From: Candidatus Hoaglandella endobia
GTDB lineage: Bacteria; Pseudomonadota; Gammaproteobacteria; Enterobacterales; Enterobacteriaceae
Assembly (NCBI RefSeq): GCF_900044015.1
Contig: NZ_LN999835.1
Coordinates: forward strand, 460,365 to 524,364
Length of the DNA stretch: 64,000 nucleotides
Direction of reading: 5' to 3'
In this document: in pieces, positions 58,359 to 64,000 of the stretch
How positions within the stretch are numbered: the first letter of the stretch is position 1
Layout: every line of letters begins with the position of its first letter
Made by a program: the position numbers and the translations under genes
The notes under the pieces: model-generated
What the model was told of the DNA's origin: nothing
The model's database searches: none
What the model saw: only the letters and a program-made list of their open reading frames with translations

Positions 58359-59377
58359 TGCATAGGCATAAGAAGCCTGCAATGTTTCTTGTTGTTTTAG
58401 TACTGGTGGTATTGTATGCATCACTGTTTGTGGTACAGGAAGGCCAGCGTGGTATCGTTCTACGCTTTGGTAAGGTATTACGCGATAGTAATAAAAAGCC
58501 ATTAATTTACAATCCTGGCCTACACGTGAAAATTCCGTTTATTGAAATGTTAAAAAACTTGGATGCGCGTATTCAGACTATGGAAAACCAGGCTGATCGC
58601 TTTGTAACCATGGAAAAAAAAGATCTTATTGTAGACTCATATATTAAATGGCAGATTAGCGATTTTAGTCGTTATTACTTGGCCACCGACGGAGGAGATG
58701 TGTTGCAGGCAGAGGTCTTAATGAAACGTAAATTTTCTGACCGTCTGCGTTCTGAGCTTGGCCGGATGGATGTAAAGGGTATCGTGACAGATTCCCGTAA
58801 CCGCCTGATGACCGATTTGCGCGAGGCACTCAATAACGGTACGTCTGGTGATGATAAGACGCAAGCTACCGCAGCAGATAATGCCATTGCTTCCGCTGCC
58901 GCGCGTGTAGAGCGTGAGACCAACGGACTGCAACAAGCGGTAAATCCTAACAGCATGGCTGCGTTGGGTATTAAGGTGGTTGATGTGCGAATAAAGCAGA
59001 TAAACTTGCCGACTGAAGTATCTGATGCTATTTATCAGCGCATGCGTGCGGAGCGTGAAGCTGTCGCTCGACGTCATCGTTCACAGGGCCAGGAAGAAGC
59101 AGAAAAGCTGCGCGCAGCGGCAGATTATGAAGTAACTTATACATTAGCTGAGGCCGAGCGTCAGGCGCTGATTACACGTGGCGAAGCAGATGCCCAGACC
59201 GCTCAACTTTATTCTGAAGCCTTTAGTAAGGAACCGTTGTTTTATAACTTTATCCGCAGTCTTCGAGCCTATGAAAATAGTTTTAACGGCCATAACGATG
59301 TTATGGTGCTAAACCAGGAAGACGATTTCTTCCGTTTTATGAAATCACCAGAAGATACGGTGGCCATCCGTCCGTAA
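58358..59377 (+). CDS. hflC: FtsH protease modulator HflC
   Basis: Partner of HflK. It is 339 residues (E. coli 334): N-terminal membrane anchor (about 8-25), SLFVVQEGQRGIVLRFGKV, the helical part with MRAEREAVARRHRSQGQEEAEKL pattern, and ALITRGEADAQTAQLYSEAF. Translationally coupled to hflK. A short hairpin (ACGCTA/TAGCGT) follows the stop; yjeT, next in E. coli, is missing. Confidence 0.97.
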   Translation: MHRHKKPAMFLVVLVLVVLYASLFVVQEGQRGIVLRFGKVLRDSNKKPLIYNPGLHVKIPFIEMLKNLDARIQTMENQADRFVTMEKKDLIVDSYIKWQISDFSRYYLATDGGDVLQAEVLMKRKFSDRLRSELGRMDVKGIVTDSRNRLMTDLREALNNGTSGDDKTQATAADNAIASAAARVERETNGLQQAVNPNSMAALGIKVVDVRIKQINLPTEVSDAIYQRMRAEREAVARRHRSQGQEEAEKLRAAADYEVTYTLAEAERQALITRGEADAQTAQLYSEAFSKEPLFYNFIRSLRAYENSFNGHNDVMVLNQEDDFFRFMKSPEDTVAIRP

Positions 59378-59585
59378 AGGTACGCTACTTTTATAGCGTT
59401 TCGGCTTAGTAGTTGTTGTCTATTAGATCTTATCTATTTTTTGTTAGCAGATGCAGCTATAGTGCCACTTATAGTGCAACTTTGATTGCGTCGCTAAAAA
59501 GTTGTGTTAACCGGCGAAAAGTACTGAAAGTAGTAGATTAGAGTGATACAATTATCTTTTGAGCAATCGGTTAAATTTAAGATAA

Positions 59586-60887
<1,302 letters not shown>

Positions 60888-60920
60888 CATCAACTAGCGT
60901 GATAAAGCTAACATTACAAG

Positions 60921-60942
60921 ACCGGGTACGTCCCGGTTTATT
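60921..60942 (+). terminator. Rho-independent terminator after purA
   Basis: ACCGGG and CCCGGT pair around TACGT, followed by TTATTTATT, 34 bases past the purA stop. Confidence 0.7.
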
Positions 60943-61004
60943 TATTATATATATTTATTAAGTTGATATCTTCATTATATCTTCATAAAATTATTTTTTT
61001 TATT

Positions 61005-61065
61005 AACGATACATTACCACCGTCGTATGGTCCAGCCGGTAATAATATCGCTTATTCTACTTTGG
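61005..61065 (+). pseudogene. nsrR: Possible nsrR 3' remnant
   Basis: E. coli has nsrR between purA and rnr. Near 61015-61065 the frame reads Y-H-R-R-M-V-Q-P-V-I-I-S-L-I-L-L, against Y-T-L-A-D-L-V-E-E-N-Q-P-L-Y-K-L-L-L at the NsrR C terminus. The match is loose, so this is tentative. Confidence 0.35.
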
Positions 61066-61087
61066 AAATTTTGGAGGTAGCCTAATA

Positions 61088-63415
61088 ATGTCCCAAGATC
61101 CCTTTATAGAAAGGGAAGCAGAAAAATATACGCTCCCAGTTCCCAGCCGGGAATTTATCCTCAATCATTTAGCTAAACGGGAAAATCCCGTCAGCCGTAA
61201 GGAATTGGCACAAGAACTAGACATTAGCGGCGAAGACCAGTTGGAAGGTTTACGTCGCCGTTTACGAGCCATGGAAAGAGATGGGCAATTAATTTATACC
61301 AGTCGGCAGTGTTATGTACTGCCGAAAATGCGCGATTTACTGCGTGGTACGGTCATTGGCCATCGTGATGGTTTTGGTTTTCTACGCATAGAAGGCAGTA
61401 AGAACGATTATTATTTATCTATTGAACAAATGAACCTAGCTATTCACGGTGATATCGTTTTGGCTCATACTCATGGCTCGGACCGTAAAGGACGCCGAGA
61501 GGCACGCATTATTCGGGTTCTTGTGCCGCAAACCAGCAAAATCGTAGGCCATTTTTTTACAGCTGCCGGTAGCGCTTTTGTGGTCCCTGAAGATAGCCGC
61601 CTAAGTTTTGATATTTTTATTCCGCCTGAAGCAACCCAGGGGGCCTATATGGGATTTGTCGTAGTGGTAGAACTGATCCAGCGTCCGACCAGGCGCACTA
61701 AAGCTATCGGTAAAGTAGTAGAAGTGCTTGGCAATAATATAGATACTAATATGGTGATAAATATTGCGCTACGCACCCACAATATTCCCTACGTTTGGCC
61801 ACAGGAAGTCGAACAGCAATTAGCTAGTTTACAAAAAGAAATACCGAAGATAACCAAGAGTGAGCGCGTCGATTTACGTACGCTCCCCCTTATGACCATT
61901 GATGGCGAAGATGCGCTCGATTTTGATGACGCGATATACTGTGAGAAAAACCGCAGCGGTGGTTGGCGTCTATGGGTAGCTATTGCTGATGTTAGCTATT
62001 ATGTACGCTCTAATACGCCGTTAGACCAGGAAGCTAGCCGACGTGCCATGTCTGTTTATTTCCCATCGCAGGTGGTGATACCGATGTTGCCTGAGGTGCT
62101 ATCCAACGACTTATGTTCGCTAAATCCGCAGGTTGATAGACTTTGTATGGTTTGCGAGATGACTATCTCTGCCCATGGTAGGCTTTCTTCTTACAAATTT
62201 TATGAAGCGGTGATTAATTCCCATGCTCGACTTACTTATAGTCGAGTTTGGGATATTTTGCAGGGCAAAAATGATCTGTGCGCTTATGAAGCTTCAATTG
62301 AAGCTTCAATTATTAAAGCGCTAAAGCAACTGCATGAGATGTACAAAATCCTGAAACAGGATAGGCTACGGCGCGGTGGTATCTGTTTTGAAACCGAGGA
62401 AGCAAAATTTATTTTCAATACAGAGCGACGCATTGAGCGTATTGAGTCTGTGAAAAGCAATGATGCCCATAGAATAATAGAGGAGTGTATGATTCTCGCA
62501 AATATTGCCGCGGCCCGTTTTGTAGAGAAAAAAAGAGAGCCAGCGCTTTATCGCGTGCACGACCGGCCAAGTAACAATCATCTCATGTCATTGCGCACAG
62601 TATTGGGCCAATTAGGTCTTTCTTTGGACGGAGGTGACAAACCTGAGCCAAAAGATTATGCAAAGATAATGAATATTATAGCCGGCCGGTCAGATTATGA
62701 GATGCTGCAAACCATGCTGCTACGATCGATGAAACAGGCAATTTATGATCCTGAAAATCGCGGCCACTTTGGATTAGCATTACAGGTATATGGGCATTTT
62801 ACCTCCCCGATACGTCGGTATCCAGATTTAGTATTGCACCGGGCTATTAAATATCTGCTCTATCGAAAAAATCATAAAAATAATAATGAAGTAGAAGTTC
62901 GCGCTACCCCAAATGGAGGCTGGCATTACGAATTAGAAGAGCTATTACAGCTTGGCCAGCAATGTTCTCTTAGTGAGCGCCGTGCAGATGACGCGACCAG
63001 GGATGTATCGGATTGGCTGAAATGCGACTTTATGCAAGATTATCTTGGTAAGATATTTAGCGGTATTATCACTAGCGTCACAAGTTTCGGGTTCTTTGTA
63101 CGCCTCAATAAGCTATTTATCGACGGGCTAGTGCATGTTTCCTCGCTGGATAATGACTATTACCGCTATGACAACATCGGCCAGCGGATCATCGGTGAAT
63201 CTAGTGGAAGAGTTTATCAGCTGGGAGATGCGGTGGTAATCCGTATCGAGGCAGTACATATGGATGAACGCAAAATAGATTTTTTTGTAATTTCAGATCG
63301 CTTTCAGCAACGCTGTTTCGGTAAGACCATACGCCAGCATCAGCAGCAAAATACACACAGCGGCAATAAAGATAAAAAAAATGTCGCGGCGACAACATCA
63401 GCCTACCAACGTTGA
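61088..63415 (+). CDS. rnr: Ribonuclease R
   Basis: Processive 3'-5' exoribonuclease that degrades structured RNA. It is 775 residues (E. coli 813). Order: N-terminal helix-turn-helix (to about 90), cold-shock domains, the RNB catalytic domain with DGEDALDFDDAIYCEK (four acidic metal ligands near 279-288), the FTSPIRRYPDLVLHR signature and the C-terminal S1 domain. The basic tail is about 40 residues shorter. GGAGGT lies before the ATG. Confidence 0.97.
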   Translation: MSQDPFIEREAEKYTLPVPSREFILNHLAKRENPVSRKELAQELDISGEDQLEGLRRRLRAMERDGQLIYTSRQCYVLPKMRDLLRGTVIGHRDGFGFLRIEGSKNDYYLSIEQMNLAIHGDIVLAHTHGSDRKGRREARIIRVLVPQTSKIVGHFFTAAGSAFVVPEDSRLSFDIFIPPEATQGAYMGFVVVVELIQRPTRRTKAIGKVVEVLGNNIDTNMVINIALRTHNIPYVWPQEVEQQLASLQKEIPKITKSERVDLRTLPLMTIDGEDALDFDDAIYCEKNRSGGWRLWVAIADVSYYVRSNTPLDQEASRRAMSVYFPSQVVIPMLPEVLSNDLCSLNPQVDRLCMVCEMTISAHGRLSSYKFYEAVINSHARLTYSRVWDILQGKNDLCAYEASIEASIIKALKQLHEMYKILKQDRLRRGGICFETEEAKFIFNTERRIERIESVKSNDAHRIIEECMILANIAAARFVEKKREPALYRVHDRPSNNHLMSLRTVLGQLGLSLDGGDKPEPKDYAKIMNIIAGRSDYEMLQTMLLRSMKQAIYDPENRGHFGLALQVYGHFTSPIRRYPDLVLHRAIKYLLYRKNHKNNNEVEVRATPNGGWHYELEELLQLGQQCSLSERRADDATRDVSDWLKCDFMQDYLGKIFSGIITSVTSFGFFVRLNKLFIDGLVHVSSLDNDYYRYDNIGQRIIGESSGRVYQLGDAVVIRIEAVHMDERKIDFFVISDRFQQRCFGKTIRQHQQQNTHSGNKDKKNVAATTSAYQR

Positions 63416-63584
63416 ATCTGGTCGCAAGCAAAGAAAATGATAAGCTCGTTTTCTCTTTCGGCCAACTTAGCTAGTATGCGGGGCACGGTCAAACTGCTAC
63501 AGCAGTCAAACCTGTTGCCGAGAATTAGTTACTGTTAGTAACATTCGCAAAATAGCCGTTCAGTACTGTTCACAATAAAAAAAT

Positions 63585-64000
63585 ATGAGCGAAATAATTT
63601 ACGGTATTCATGCTATACAGGCTTTGCTGGAACGCGATCAGCAATGTTTTCTAGATATTTATCTTTTAAAAGGGCGTAAAGATCGCCGCCTGCAGCTACT
63701 AATCAAACAATTAGAGCAGTTGGGTATTGTTATCAAAATAACTAGTCGTCAGTGGCTAGATAAGAAGGTTAAGGGTGCAGTTCATCAGGGTATCATAGCC
63801 CGAGTACAGTCAAGGAAGCAGTATCAGGAGAATGATTTACTTCCTCTGCTGATTACGCGACAGGCCGCACCACTACTGCTAGTACTTGACGGCATCACTG
63901 ATCCCCATAACCTAGGCGCATGTTTGCGTTGCGCTGATGCTGCCGGGGTACATGCCGTTATAGTACCCAATGACAGATCAGCTCAATTGAATGCCACCAC
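63585..64000 (+). CDS. rlmB: 23S rRNA (guanosine-2'-O)-methyltransferase RlmB, 3' end beyond window
   Basis: SPOUT-family enzyme methylating G2251 of 23S rRNA. The ATG at 63585 opens a frame running to the window end (138 codons; the E. coli protein has 243). It begins MSEIIYGIHAIQALLER and contains GAVHQGIIARV, the LDGITDPHNLGACLRCADAAG motif split over 106-126, and VPNDRSAQLNATT-like residues at the edge. Follows rnr as in E. coli. Confidence 0.95.
   Translation, partial: MSEIIYGIHAIQALLERDQQCFLDIYLLKGRKDRRLQLLIKQLEQLGIVIKITSRQWLDKKVKGAVHQGIIARVQSRKQYQENDLLPLLITRQAAPLLLVLDGITDPHNLGACLRCADAAGVHAVIVPNDRSAQLNAT

Overview
The window looks like a slice of a reduced, AT-rich genome of a gammaproteobacterial (Enterobacterales-type) insect endosymbiont. 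Almost every gene encodes a protein recognisably close to its E. coli counterpart. Gene order follows E. coli in short blocks with most intervening genes gone. No transposons, phage genes or CRISPR arrays are visible, and the content is dominated by translation, transcription, replication, RNA modification and a little central metabolism. I cannot name the species from the sequence alone; a Baumannia- or Sodalis-derived type of symbiont would fit.

Layout: (1) 0-7.6 kb: rpiA (cut by the window edge), fbaA, pgk, tRNA-Arg(UCU), folD, cysS, lpxH. (2) 7.8-16.7 kb: a monomeric isocitrate dehydrogenase, then hemH-adk-htpG-ybaB-dnaX, hha and the 4.5S RNA gene ffs. (3) 16.7-19.5 kb: an AT-rich gap, then mnmG, the best candidate for an origin-proximal region. 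(4) 19.5-28 kb: ptsI-ptsH, ligA, trpS-rpe-aroK, holD, tRNA-Leu(CAA). (5) 28.3-48.5 kb: metG, a YdeE-like transporter, tusDCB, rpsL-rpsG-fusA, secE-nusG-rplKAJL-rpoBC. (6) 48.5-64 kb: rph, yicC, tRNA-Gly(GCC), tsaE-amiB-mutL-miaA-hfq-hflK-hflC-purA-rnr-rlmB (cut by the window edge).

The most interesting pattern is in the 'empty' DNA. In many gaps I can read decayed, stop-riddled remnants of the very gene that E. coli carries at that position: epd upstream of pgk, ppiB between cysS and lpxH, the tau-specific 3' half of dnaX, apt before dnaX, rsmG after mnmG, crr after ptsI, rsmC beside holD, yheO before tusD, nnr before tsaE, and the 3' part of a tuf gene exactly between fusA and secE. Weaker traces of argP, purE, zipA, dam and nsrR are also present. 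The fusA-tuf remnant-secE junction is what an inversion between tufA and tufB would leave, so a functional tuf must lie elsewhere. Several living genes are also shortened at domain borders: DnaX without tau domains IV-V, LigA without its BRCT domain, MetRS without its C-terminal tRNA-binding domain.

How the genes fit together: fbaA, pgk, rpiA and rpe serve glycolysis and the pentose phosphate pathway. HPr and enzyme I remain although the crr locus has decayed. tusDCB, mnmG, tsaE, miaA and rlmB maintain tRNA/rRNA modification. dnaX, holD, ligA and mutL cover replication and repair. The fused str-secE-rpoBC block carries the core gene expression machinery in one direction. Comparisons with E. 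coli proteins and gene order are from memory, not from a search.
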